The notes below the pieces were generated by a model. That model made no database searches and had not been told where the DNA came from. It saw nothing but the letters and a program-made list of their open reading frames with translations. A stretch of 64,000 bases of DNA from JAVVEG01 sp032251455. GTDB lineage: Bacteria; Pseudomonadota; Gammaproteobacteria; Pseudomonadales; Pseudohongiellaceae. Position numbers and translations under genes: made by a program. The stretch lies in the NCBI GenBank assembly GCA_032251455.1, contig JAVVEG010000015.1:21014-85013 (forward strand). Reading direction: 5' to 3'. Shown here piece after piece: positions 16,871-26,139 of the stretch. The number at the start of each line of letters is the position of its first letter. Positions within the stretch are counted from its first letter, which is position 1.

Positions 16871-19526
16871 TCAGTTTCTCCATTACGTAGGGCATGATGC
16901 CTCCGCTGTTAAAGCTGGCCAGCTCTTCAACCGTATCCAGACGACACAGCAGCGGACAACGGATCTCCTCGCCATTGCTGCGTGTGATTTTCATCTCCAG
17001 TTTCATACCGGTCTTCAGTTCCGACAACCCGGCGATGCTGATCAGCTCGGTCCCATCCAGACCCAGGCTGGCCCGGCCAGTGCCGGTCTCAAACTGTAAG
17101 GGCAACACCCCCATGCCAGCCAGGTTGGAGCGATGGATACGTTCAAAGCTCTCCGCAATGACGGCACGAATACCCAGCAGACGGGTACCTTTTGCCGCCC
17201 AGTCCCGGCTTGATCCGGTACCGTACTCCTTGCCGGCAATAATGACCAGGGGGATGTGTTCGTCCTGGTAGCGCATGGCAGCCGTGTAGATACTCATCTG
17301 TTCATCCTGAGGCAACAGACGGGTCAGGCCACCCTCAACGCCTGGCAGCATTTCATTGCGGATTCGCACATTGGCGAAAGTACCCCGCATCATAACTTCG
17401 TGATTGCCACGTCGTGAGCCGTAGGAGTTGAACTCCTGCTCATCGACCCCCTGTTCACGCAGGTATTCGGCCGCCGAGCTGTTGCGGGCGATTGCGCCTG
17501 CCGGGGAAATATGGTCGGTTGTCACAGAATCACCCAGCAATGCCAGCACTCTGGCATCACAGATATCTTCGGGGGCGGAGGCAAGATGTTCAGAGAAAAA
17601 GGGTGGGTTACGGATATAGGTGGATTTGTCGTCCCAGGTGTAGGTCTTGTCCTTGCCGACCGGCATCTCATCCCACTGCTTATTGCCACTGAAGACGTTT
17701 GCGTACTCTGTGGCAAACATCTGTTTATCAACCTGGGCCATGGCTTGCTGAATATCGGCAGTTTTCGGCCAGATATCGCGGAGGTAAACCGGCTTGCCCT
17801 GAGCATCTTCTCCCAGCGCAGCCACGGTGATATCGATATCGGTGGTACCCGCCAGGGCGAAGGCCACCACCAGGGGCGGTGAACCCAGCCAGTTGGCCTT
17901 GACCCTGGGATGTATACGCCCTTCAAAATTACGGTTCCCCGACAACACCGAACTGACGGTCAGGTCGCTCGTGTCAATGGCCTCGGCAATGGCCTCGGGC
18001 AGAGGACCCGAGTTGCCGATACAGGTAGTACAGCCGTAGCCGACCAGATTGAAACCCAGCTCATCCAGTGCTGCCTGCAAACCGGCTTTTTCCAGATAAC
18101 GGGTCACCACCTTGGAACCAGGGGCCAGCGAAGTCTTTACCCAGGGCTTTACCCGCAAGCCCTTGGCCACTGCATTCCTGGCCAGCAGACCGGCAGCCAT
18201 CATCACTGCGGGGTTGGAGGTGTTGGTGCAGGACGTGATGGCGGCAATGACCACATCACCATCAGCCAGGCTGTATCCGGCATCCCTGACCTGGGTCCGG
18301 CGTTTGCCTTTGCGCGTCCACAATTCGGCATGGCTTGCTGGCAGACTGGCAAGGGGTACCCGGTCCTGCGGCCGCTTGGGTCCGGCCAGGCAGGCTTGCA
18401 CCGCGCTCAAATCCAGCTCCAGTGTACTGCTATAGACTGTTGCCACCGTCTCATCACGCCACAGCCCCTGTTCCTTGCTGTATTTTTCCACCAGGCTGAT
18501 GGTCTCTTGCGGGCGATTGCTCAGCGTCAGATATTTCAAAGTCTCATCATCCACCGGGAAAAAGGTACAGGTGGCTCCATACTCGGGAGACATATTGGAG
18601 ATCGTGGCCCTGTCGGCCAGACTGAGCTGGGTCAGGCCAGGCCCGTGGAATTCAACGAACTTGCCCACCACACCATGCTGGCGCAAGGCTTCGGCAACCG
18701 TCAGCACCAGATCGGTGGCCGTGATTCCTTCCGCCAGGGAGCCCTGGACATGCACTCCCACCACCTCTGGAATCAGCATCGACAAAGGCTGACCCAGCAT
18801 GGCCGCCTCCGCTTCGATGCCACCCACACCCCAGCCCAGCACGGCCAGGGCATTGATCATGGTGGTATGACTGTCAGTGCCGACCAGACTGTCAGGGAAG
18901 GCAAAAAGCTTGCCATCGACTTCTTCACTCCACACCGTTTTGGCCAGATACTCCAGATTGACCTGATGGCAGATGCCGGTACCCGGTGGCACTACCCTGA
19001 AATTATCGAAAGCCTGCTGTCCCCATCGCAAGAATTCATAACGCTCGCGATTGCGCTGCATTTCAATGGCAACATTGTCGGCATAAGCGGAAATATTGGC
19101 ATAATGATCCACCATTACAGAATGATCAATCACCAGATCCACAGGATGGACTGGATTTACCCGTGCCGGATCTCCCCCTTTCTTTGCCACGGCATCCCGC
19201 ATTGCCGCCAGATCCACGACAGCAGGCACTCCGGTAAAATCCTGCATCAGCACCCTGGTTGGCCGGAACCCGACTTCATGATTGGACCGCCCTGTCTTTA
19301 GCCAGTCGACCATGGCACGCACATCCTGTTTTGCACCCTGCACACCGGGGTAGCGCAGCAGGTTTTCAAGCAGTATTTTCAGACTGACCGGCAATCGCCT
19401 GACTTCCGGGAAATTACCTTCCTGCAGAGACACGAGACTGTAGTAATGGTATTCCCTGCCTTCCACCTGCAGAGTTCGCAATGTGGATTGCTGCAATGGA
19501 TCCGGGTTGTTGCTGCTGGCAGTCAT
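16863..19526 (-). CDS. acnA: Aconitate hydratase A
   Basis: This 887-residue enzyme catalyses citrate-isocitrate isomerisation and carries a [4Fe-4S] cluster. The cluster cysteines are visible in ITSCTNTSNP and GCTTCIGNSGPL, the latter holding two of the three. The C-terminal swivel domain has KEYGTGSSRDWAAKG. Length equals AcnA/IRP-type aconitases (about 890). The start MTASSNN is chosen because AAGGAG lies 8 bases upstream, and the reading frame to 19610 has no such site. It heads the acnA-fumC-DUF1704-htpX run. Like other AcnA proteins it could act as a post-transcriptional regulator when the cluster is lost, but nothing here tests that. Confidence 0.96.
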   Translation of the reverse strand: MTASSNNPDPLQQSTLRTLQVEGREYHYYSLVSLQEGNFPEVRRLPVSLKILLENLLRYPGVQGAKQDVRAMVDWLKTGRSNHEVGFRPTRVLMQDFTGVPAVVDLAAMRDAVAKKGGDPARVNPVHPVDLVIDHSVMVDHYANISAYADNVAIEMQRNRERYEFLRWGQQAFDNFRVVPPGTGICHQVNLEYLAKTVWSEEVDGKLFAFPDSLVGTDSHTTMINALAVLGWGVGGIEAEAAMLGQPLSMLIPEVVGVHVQGSLAEGITATDLVLTVAEALRQHGVVGKFVEFHGPGLTQLSLADRATISNMSPEYGATCTFFPVDDETLKYLTLSNRPQETISLVEKYSKEQGLWRDETVATVYSSTLELDLSAVQACLAGPKRPQDRVPLASLPASHAELWTRKGKRRTQVRDAGYSLADGDVVIAAITSCTNTSNPAVMMAAGLLARNAVAKGLRVKPWVKTSLAPGSKVVTRYLEKAGLQAALDELGFNLVGYGCTTCIGNSGPLPEAIAEAIDTSDLTVSSVLSGNRNFEGRIHPRVKANWLGSPPLVVAFALAGTTDIDITVAALGEDAQGKPVYLRDIWPKTADIQQAMAQVDKQMFATEYANVFSGNKQWDEMPVGKDKTYTWDDKSTYIRNPPFFSEHLASAPEDICDARVLALLGDSVTTDHISPAGAIARNSSAAEYLREQGVDEQEFNSYGSRRGNHEVMMRGTFANVRIRNEMLPGVEGGLTRLLPQDEQMSIYTAAMRYQDEHIPLVIIAGKEYGTGSSRDWAAKGTRLLGIRAVIAESFERIHRSNLAGMGVLPLQFETGTGRASLGLDGTELISIAGLSELKTGMKLEMKITRSNGEEIRCPLLCRLDTVEELASFNSGGIMPYVMEKLIE

Positions 19527-19568
19527 GTTCAAACTCCTTGCATAAACTGATAACGGGCTATGCCTTCG

Positions 19569-19574
19569 AGTATA
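19569..19574 (-). promoter_or_regulatory. Candidate -10 element for acnA
   Basis: TATACT on the minus strand lies 43 bases upstream of the acnA ATG. The -35 region (TTTATT or similar, 16-17 bases upstream) is poor. Confidence 0.35.
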
Positions 19575-19618
19575 CCCAAGATGGACGAGTAATAAAGGCT
19601 TGTCGTCCACGGGTTTGC

Positions 19619-19647
19619 TTGAAGCGGTACCGTATTTGAATTAGATT
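19619..19647 (+). promoter_or_regulatory. Candidate sigma-70 promoter for tamA-tamB
   Basis: TTGAAG (19619-19624) and TAGATT (19642-19647) have a 17-base spacer, 60 bases before the likely TTG start of tamA. Confidence 0.4.
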
Positions 19648-19706
19648 GTGGGCATGGCATGTCCTTTTAGTACAGCCGGCCTGAATTTCTCCTATTGGAA
19701 GCGCCC

Positions 19707-21446
19707 TTGAAGTACCCTTTCCGCAGCAAATATCTGTGCCATAGCGCAGTTGCCCTGTCCTCATTACTGCTCTGCAGTCAGCTCCTGGCACAGGCACCAC
19801 AAATTCAAATCGAGGGCGCTCCCGAAGCCCTGGAAGACAATATCCGTGCCCATTTGACTATCGCGGAGGAACGCTGTGACAGCCTGCAACGTCACCTGAA
19901 CAGACTGCGGCCTCAGGTCAGGCAGCAGATCGTGCGGGCAGCACAGGCTCTGGGCTATTATCAGCTACAAACGGAATTGACCTTCACTGCTGCCGAGCCT
20001 TGCTGGAGCCTGGAGATTGTGCTTGATCCTGGCGAACAGGTGCGCTTTGGCGAAGTGAATGTGCTTATTCCCACTGACCAGAGTGCTGTGTTTCAGGAGG
20101 CCATTGCCAATATTCCCGTGCGCAGTGGAGCTCCTCTGGACCACAGCCAGTATGAGCGCCTGAAATCGCTGTTGGGTTCGGCTGCCGTGGATAATGGTTA
20201 TTTCTCCGCACGCTTCAATCGCTCAGAGCTGCGCGTGGATTTGCAGCGAAATCTGGCCGATGTCAACCTGGAGTTTGATCCTGGCGAGCGCTTCAGTTTT
20301 GGCCGGATGCAGATCAGCGCCATGGATGCCTTATCAGAAAATTTTATTTCCCGGTTTATTCCCTTCAGCCCCGGAGAACCGTATTCCACCGATCAATTGA
20401 TCGCCCTGCGGGAGACCTTCAACGCCAGCCAATACTTTGATCAGGTGGCCGTCACCCCACAACTGCAACTGGCGCAGAACCAGCAGATTCCGGTCACCAT
20501 TGAGCTGACTCCGCGCGCGCGACGAATCTACTCCGCTGGTGCCGGGGTAAGCACTGACTCCGGCCCAAGAGTCAAGGCTGCCTACGAAGACCGTTACCTT
20601 AATCGCAACGGACACCGATTGAATGCGGATGCCACTGCCTCCCAATTACGCCAGGAAATCAATGTCAGCTATATCATCCCTCTGCAGAATCCTGCCCATG
20701 ACAGCCTGCGTCTGAATGTCGGACTCATTGGCGAGGATACGGACACCTTCGAACGGGACACCTATCGGCTGGGACTGAGTTGGCGTACCCGCCTGGGGGA
20801 AAACTGGGTGCAGAATATTTTCACCAACCTGCAACGGGAAGACTTCACCGTTGAAGCGCGTCCGCAAAAAAGCACCCTGACCATTTCCGGTATCAATCTG
20901 GCAAGAACCCGCTCTGATGACCCCATATTCCCGAATAACGGCTGGCGCGTTTTTGCCCAGGTCAGCGGCGCCTCCGCCAGCCTGTTCTCGGATCTGAGTT
21001 TCATCCAGTTCTATGGCAGCGCCAAATTCATCCACTCCTTTGGCCCCCTGCGGCTGTTGTTACGGGGGGAAGCGGCAACCACTGTGGCCGATGAGCTGGA
21101 TGAGCTACCGGCATCGCAGCGATTTTTCGCCGGAGGCGACCAGAGCATCCGCGGTTATGATTTTGGTGCGCTGGGGTCACTCAATGCGGACGGTCAAGTC
21201 ATCGGAGGCAAACACCTCCTGGTCGGCAGTGCCGAAATCGACTTCCAGCTCCGTCCCCGCTGGCGGGCAGCCGTATTCTTTGACCGTGGCAATGCATTCG
21301 CCAGCTTCAATGACATGAATCTGGTACAGAGTGTAGGTGCAGGACTGCGCTGGCTCTCTCCCATCGGCCCGATCCGGCTGGACCTGGCGCGGGCACTGGA
21401 TGACAACAGCTTCCGCGTGCACATCACTATGGGGCCTGACCTGTGA
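19707..21446 (+). CDS. tamA: Autotransporter assembly outer-membrane protein TamA
   Basis: This is an Omp85/BamA-superfamily outer-membrane protein of about 579 residues. A signal peptide is followed by three POTRA-like domains (to about residue 270) and a 16-strand-type barrel ending at the C-terminus with VHITMGPDL. The conserved barrel segment FFAGGDQSIRGYDFG is present. TamA acts with TamB in outer-membrane protein insertion and lipid transport. I favour the TTG at 19707 (MKYPFRSKY) because GGAAG lies five bases upstream. An in-frame TTG at 19695 is the alternative. The stop codon overlaps the GTG start of tamB. Confidence 0.93.
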   Translation: MKYPFRSKYLCHSAVALSSLLLCSQLLAQAPQIQIEGAPEALEDNIRAHLTIAEERCDSLQRHLNRLRPQVRQQIVRAAQALGYYQLQTELTFTAAEPCWSLEIVLDPGEQVRFGEVNVLIPTDQSAVFQEAIANIPVRSGAPLDHSQYERLKSLLGSAAVDNGYFSARFNRSELRVDLQRNLADVNLEFDPGERFSFGRMQISAMDALSENFISRFIPFSPGEPYSTDQLIALRETFNASQYFDQVAVTPQLQLAQNQQIPVTIELTPRARRIYSAGAGVSTDSGPRVKAAYEDRYLNRNGHRLNADATASQLRQEINVSYIIPLQNPAHDSLRLNVGLIGEDTDTFERDTYRLGLSWRTRLGENWVQNIFTNLQREDFTVEARPQKSTLTISGINLARTRSDDPIFPNNGWRVFAQVSGASASLFSDLSFIQFYGSAKFIHSFGPLRLLLRGEAATTVADELDELPASQRFFAGGDQSIRGYDFGALGSLNADGQVIGGKHLLVGSAEIDFQLRPRWRAAVFFDRGNAFASFNDMNLVQSVGAGLRWLSPIGPIRLDLARALDDNSFRVHITMGPDL

Positions 21447-24400
21447 GCAGGATGACCGCCATCAGACAAAGAGGCATCCGCCTGTTATCCCGGTCTGGAC
21501 TGGCGCTCTCGATCGGTATCCTCGTTCTGTTCGTGGTGGCCTTTGTCTTGCTGGGCACGGGCAGTGGCAGCCGCTGGGCACTGAACCGGATCAGCGCAGC
21601 AATGAGCACAGCTACCAGCAGCCTGAGCATAGGCAGAATAGAAGGCACCCTGCTGTGGGGCTTGAATCTGCAGAACCTGGCCTATCGTCAGGGCACTGAC
21701 CAGATACTGATCGGCTCAGCGCAAAGCAACTGGAATCTGTTGCCCCTGCTTTCCGGTCGATTCACTCTGGAGTCCCTGCGCGTCGATGCGGTCGATATTC
21801 GCTGGCAGACGGTAAGCGACCCAAACCAGACCCCGGCAGATCCCTTTGCTGGCATCATGCCATTGCCGCTTGCAATACAGCTCAACCGCGTTGAACTGAG
21901 CAACATCAAGCTGGATATTGATGATCTGGCCCTGCAACTGCAGTCGCTGAACCTTGCGGGCACTTTCACTGGCGAGACGCTTGACCTGACCTCCCTGCGC
22001 ACGCAACTCAGCCTGCCGGAAAGTGCAGGCAATCTGGCCAAGCGGATACAAGAAATACATCTCGACGCCGCACTGAAGCTGAATCTGACACCCACACTGC
22101 CGCTGCAGGGCACCCTGGCCTGGCAGATCCTTGGCCCCTTGAGCGACACCATTGATTCTGCGTCCGGCTTGCTGGAATTCGATGGCGATCTGCAGACGCT
22201 CGAGTTGACGCATCAACTGCAGCAGCCCATGGCTTTGCACAGCGCCGGCCAGTTGCGTTTGCACAGTCGCCTGGATGCCCCTGCCGCACGCCCCCCTGAA
22301 CTGCAACTGAAGCACACCCTGCAACAGCAAACCCTGCCCCTGCCTGGCCTGGAAACTCTGCAATTGCAGAACCTGCAGCTGGATACCTACGGTCAGCTGA
22401 ACGCACTGCGGCTGGATCTGTCCACCAGTCTCAGCCTGCCCTGGTTGACAAGCACCCAGCTGACCCTGCAAAGCCAGCTGGATGCCAGCCGGCTGAACCT
22501 CTCTGCCCTCAAACTCAGTAACAGTGCCACTACGCTGGAACTCAATGGTCATCTGGACTGGACGCAGGCATTGCTGGCTGAGATCGACTTTACTTTCAAT
22601 AGTGCCCTTGACAGCGATGAATCGGCCCAATACCTGGTGGCCCTGCTGCCGGAACTGCCTGCTGGCATCACTCTGAGCAATTTGAGCAGTGCCGGCCAAC
22701 TGCAACTGCGCAGCGAGGGCGGGCAGACGGCAGGCAGTTTCAGACTGAACCAGCTCAACGGCCAGTTCAATAGCAACCCAATCAGCGGCAATGCCGATAT
22801 TGTTTTCAGCAATACGCTGCTCTCCATCAATGCCCTGCGTCTGGCCTCTGCCGGGAATCTGTTGGACATTCACGGCCACATCGGCATCGATACCCAGCCC
22901 GGGCAGACCGTGGCGCTGAATTTCAACCTCCAGGCACCCGATCTTGCCACCCTGAATCCAGAGGCCCGTGGCAGTTTTCACGCCAGCGGCACTATCACGG
23001 GGACTGCCGAAACGCCACAAATCACCCTTGACAGCACGGCCGAGAATATCGCCTGGGGCAACTTCCGCACCGACAGTTTCACTGCCACTGGCAGCTATGC
23101 CAACAACAGCAACCAACTTGCGTTTTCTCTCCTGAACGCCGGCCTGTCCACAGCAGCTGAACAGCCTCTCATCAACGCCCTGCAAGGCAAACTCTCCGGC
23201 CTGCCCGAGGCGCATGAGATTGAACTGAGCATCGACAGCAGCTACGCAAACCTGGAACTGACAGCCCGGGGCAGTTTCGCTGAATTACAGTGGCAGGGCT
23301 TGATCGATCGGGCCAGGATTGACTCGGATTACGGCAATTGGGGTCTGCAGCAGGCGCTGGAATTGTCGGTATCAAGCGGGCATTTCAACGTCAGCCGCCA
23401 GTGTTGGCAAAGCACTGAGGGAATTCCCGGCCAGCTCTGTCTGCAGGCAAACTGGCAGAGAGATGATGAATTCACCGTGGCCGCCAGTCTCCTCGACTAC
23501 CCGTTGGCAGTCCTGAATACACCCGCGGCAATCGAGCGCCTGGGAGCCTTGGACACAGTTCCGCAAACCTACCCCCAATTGCAGCTGCCCTGGTATTTGC
23601 CCGTATCGACAACCCTCAACGGAACGCTTGGCGCCGAGTTCAATCTCAACGGAGCAGTCAATGCCAACCCTCGGGACTGGGATATGAACCTGGCAATCCG
23701 CACTGGACAAAACACGCTGTATCTGACCCCAACACCTCAGCAGACAGAGACCGGCTCTGGCGATGAACCCCAGAACGATAACGTCATTGAACAGCTGTCC
23801 TGGTCAGATGCCAGCCTGACCGCCCGACAATCCGGTGGTGAATGGCAACTACTGGCAAATCTGGACTTCCAGCAACAGAATCTGGACACAGGGAATACCG
23901 GCATGCAAGGCTCATTGAATGTCAATGCCGGAATGAACCGTGAGCAACAGTTGAGCGGACAACTTGCCCTGAGCGTGGCTGAACTGACTTTTGTGGAGGC
24001 CCTGGTGCCCCAGCTGCGCAATGTGCAAGGCCAGCTCGATGGCCTGGTGGAAATAGGGGGCCATCTGGCACAACCTGAATTCATCGGCGAGCTGCATCTG
24101 CAACAGGCCGCAGCCCAGCTCCCTGCGCTGGGACTGTCCCTGACCGACATTCAGGCCACACTGACTGCCACCGACGGCAACGCAAACAGTGCCAATGCCG
24201 GCATTGGCACTAGCGGCAACCCCATGACACTGACGGCCAGCGCAAGCTCTGGCGAGGGCACATTGAACCTGCGCAGCACCCTCAATGACCCCCTGAGCGA
24301 GGCCAGACAACTGAACATGACCCTGCAGGGCAGTCAGTTCCAACTGGCTGACCTGCCCGAACTGGCCCTGCAGATAAGCCCGGATTTACGCATCACTGCC

Positions 24401-25285
24401 AGCTCCAGCGGTATCACGGTGGATGGTGAAATTGTGCTGCCCCAACTGGACATCGTCCTGGACAGTCTGCCCGAATCTGCGGTTGATGTGTCCGGTGATA
24501 CTGTCCTGGTCGGCACGCCCGCTTCCGGTACAGTGGTACGCAATGCGGCCCAGGCAGAACGGGGTGCGTTTGCTGATATTCCCATCCATGGCGATCTGCA
24601 ACTAACACTTGGCGAGGAAGTCCACTTCAGTGGTTTTGGCCTCAATACCGGGCTGCAGGGATCGCTCGAAATAAATCAACGTGGCACCCGCACCCCGCTT
24701 GCCTACGGTGAACTGTCAATCGTCAATGGCAGTTATGTGACCTATGGCCAGCGCCTGAGCATTGAGCACGGCAAACTCCTGTTCTTCGGCAGCATGGACA
24801 ATCCCGGGCTGGATATTCGTGCCGTTCGGCAAACCGATAAAATAAAGGCCGGCATTCAGATGAACGGCACCTTGCGCAATCTCCGCAGTCAGCTTTACTC
24901 CACCCCGGCCTTGCCCGAAAGCGATATTATTGCCGTACTGGTTACCGGACGGCCTTTTTCTGAAATTGGCACCCAGCAGGATGGCAATGCCCTGATCGGG
25001 GCCATCACCACACTGGGCATCAACCAGGGGCAATCATTGACCAACCAGGTACGCAACCAGCTGGGGCTGGACACCCTGAGCATTTCCAGCCGGGGCGATA
25101 CCACCGACAGCAGCCTGATGCTGGGCAAATACATCACACCAGCTATTTTTGTGCGCTATGCCGTTGGCCTGTTTGAAACCGAATCGGTACTGGCCATCGA
25201 TTACAGCATTTCCGACCGGATCAAACTGGAAGCCACCTCAGGCCAAAGCCAGAGTATCGACATGACCTATACCCTGGAACGCTGA
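21443..25285 (+). CDS. tamB: Translocation and assembly module protein TamB
   Basis: This 1280-residue AsmA/VPS13-like protein is anchored by one N-terminal helix (about residues 18-38) and spans the periplasm with a long beta-taco groove rich in Leu, Asn, Gln and Ser. The C-terminal DUF490 domain contains the family blocks LTLGEEVHFSGFGL, GELSIVNGSYVTYG and SDIIAVLVTGRPFSE, and ends with MTYTLER. TamB works with TamA and in other bacteria helps move phospholipids to the outer membrane. The GTG start overlaps the tamA stop codon (GTGA). A perfect 24-base palindrome lies inside the gene at 24188-24211. Confidence 0.95.
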   Translation: MSRMTAIRQRGIRLLSRSGLALSIGILVLFVVAFVLLGTGSGSRWALNRISAAMSTATSSLSIGRIEGTLLWGLNLQNLAYRQGTDQILIGSAQSNWNLLPLLSGRFTLESLRVDAVDIRWQTVSDPNQTPADPFAGIMPLPLAIQLNRVELSNIKLDIDDLALQLQSLNLAGTFTGETLDLTSLRTQLSLPESAGNLAKRIQEIHLDAALKLNLTPTLPLQGTLAWQILGPLSDTIDSASGLLEFDGDLQTLELTHQLQQPMALHSAGQLRLHSRLDAPAARPPELQLKHTLQQQTLPLPGLETLQLQNLQLDTYGQLNALRLDLSTSLSLPWLTSTQLTLQSQLDASRLNLSALKLSNSATTLELNGHLDWTQALLAEIDFTFNSALDSDESAQYLVALLPELPAGITLSNLSSAGQLQLRSEGGQTAGSFRLNQLNGQFNSNPISGNADIVFSNTLLSINALRLASAGNLLDIHGHIGIDTQPGQTVALNFNLQAPDLATLNPEARGSFHASGTITGTAETPQITLDSTAENIAWGNFRTDSFTATGSYANNSNQLAFSLLNAGLSTAAEQPLINALQGKLSGLPEAHEIELSIDSSYANLELTARGSFAELQWQGLIDRARIDSDYGNWGLQQALELSVSSGHFNVSRQCWQSTEGIPGQLCLQANWQRDDEFTVAASLLDYPLAVLNTPAAIERLGALDTVPQTYPQLQLPWYLPVSTTLNGTLGAEFNLNGAVNANPRDWDMNLAIRTGQNTLYLTPTPQQTETGSGDEPQNDNVIEQLSWSDASLTARQSGGEWQLLANLDFQQQNLDTGNTGMQGSLNVNAGMNREQQLSGQLALSVAELTFVEALVPQLRNVQGQLDGLVEIGGHLAQPEFIGELHLQQAAAQLPALGLSLTDIQATLTATDGNANSANAGIGTSGNPMTLTASASSGEGTLNLRSTLNDPLSEARQLNMTLQGSQFQLADLPELALQISPDLRITASSSGITVDGEIVLPQLDIVLDSLPESAVDVSGDTVLVGTPASGTVVRNAAQAERGAFADIPIHGDLQLTLGEEVHFSGFGLNTGLQGSLEINQRGTRTPLAYGELSIVNGSYVTYGQRLSIEHGKLLFFGSMDNPGLDIRAVRQTDKIKAGIQMNGTLRNLRSQLYSTPALPESDIIAVLVTGRPFSEIGTQQDGNALIGAITTLGINQGQSLTNQVRNQLGLDTLSISSRGDTTDSSLMLGKYITPAIFVRYAVGLFETESVLAIDYSISDRIKLEATSGQSQSIDMTYTLER
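24188..24211. repeat. Perfect 24-base palindrome inside tamB
   Basis: The half-site AGTGCCAATGCC is followed directly by its exact reverse complement. It encodes SANAGIGT within a Ser/Asn/Gly-rich part of TamB. Confidence 0.6.
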
Positions 25286-25389
25286 ATTTTTTCATCATCT
25301 GAACTTGAAAATTTCATCTCCACTCCCCATCTGGCTTGAATATAGACAGATAGAATTGCCTTCCTTGATAGCATGATGAGGAGACAAGC

Positions 25390-26112
25390 ATGACAGCCAA
25401 CACCGATAAGCTTCCTTTCTACCTTACCCCGCGTTTTCTGTTGAGTCTGGTGCTGATATTGCTGTCAGCCCTGTTCAGCCTCGGCATCCATACCTGGCAA
25501 GTGAGCAGATCACCCCTGCACGGCCAGACCCAAACGGATGACCCGCTGGCAAAATCGGAACGGCTTGCTGCGCTGGTAGAGCAGGAATCCCGGCAGTCGT
25601 CGCAAGCTGCCAACGGCCCCTGGCAACGCCTGCAACAGATGCAGCAGCAGATGGATAGTCTGTTTGCCGACATCCGGGCCAATGCGCCTGTTGCCGGCTT
25701 CTCCGGCATCAATCAGGGCATGACTCAGGCGATGACTCANNNNNNNNNNNNNNNNNNNNNNNNNNNNNNNNNNNNNNNNNNNNNNNNNNNNNNNNNNNNN
25801 NNNNNNNNNNNNNNNNNNNNNNNNNNNNNNNNNNNNNNNGATGCCGGAGAAGCCTTTGAGGTCATTATCCCGGTGGCAGAGAATGCTGAAATAGATGTGA
25901 ATACCGAGCTGGAGGACAATGTGCTGTCGATCTCGGCCAGAATGCAGCACAAGCAGACTTCATCCACCAACACCTTGCTCAGCAGCAGTACTCGCATCAG
26001 TCAGTTTGCCCGGCAGATTCCATTGCCAGAGAGCGTCAGCCCGATCGGCATGAGCACTGAGCGGCAGGGGGATCAGATAGTAATCCGGATACCCAAACAG
26101 TCACAGGCATAG
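25390..26112 (+). CDS. Membrane-anchored Hsp20/alpha-crystallin-like protein, interrupted by an assembly gap
   Basis: An N-terminal hydrophobic helix (about residues 13-34) anchors the protein. A Gln-rich, coiled-coil-prone stretch follows (WQRLQQMQQQMDSLF at about 77-91). After a 100-N gap (25740-25839) comes a beta-sandwich segment, EAFEVIIPVAENAEIDVNTE...VLSISA. It has the hydrophobic alternation and VLSI strand of alpha-crystallin domains, and the C-terminus contains an IVIRIPK strand. Small heat-shock proteins are normally soluble, so an inner-membrane-tethered, probably periplasmic, holdase-like protein is unusual. GAGGAG precedes the ATG. The frame matches across the gap only by chance, and total length is unknown. 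Confidence 0.6.
   Translation: MTANTDKLPFYLTPRFLLSLVLILLSALFSLGIHTWQVSRSPLHGQTQTDDPLAKSERLAALVEQESRQSSQAANGPWQRLQQMQQQMDSLFADIRANAPVAGFSGINQGMTQAMTXXXXXXXXXXXXXXXXXXXXXXXXXXXXXXXXXXDAGEAFEVIIPVAENAEIDVNTELEDNVLSISARMQHKQTSSTNTLLSSSTRISQFARQIPLPESVSPIGMSTERQGDQIVIRIPKQSQA
25740..25839. other. Assembly gap (100 N) inside the Hsp20-like gene
   Basis: A placeholder of exactly 100 N. The missing part would hold the end of the linker and the start of the alpha-crystallin-like domain. Confidence 0.97.
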
Positions 26113-26139
26113 ATTCCATTTGGACGCTGTCAGTGCTGT

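Noticed and set aside
17910..19301. A 463-codon open frame on the plus strand within acnA
   Set aside because: It is antisense to aconitase. Its length follows from codon bias, and it has no start signal or recognisable domain.
21716..23215. A 499-codon open frame on the minus strand within tamB
   Set aside because: It is Gln-rich only because TamB is Leu-rich on the other strand. There is no signal, motif or ribosome-binding site.
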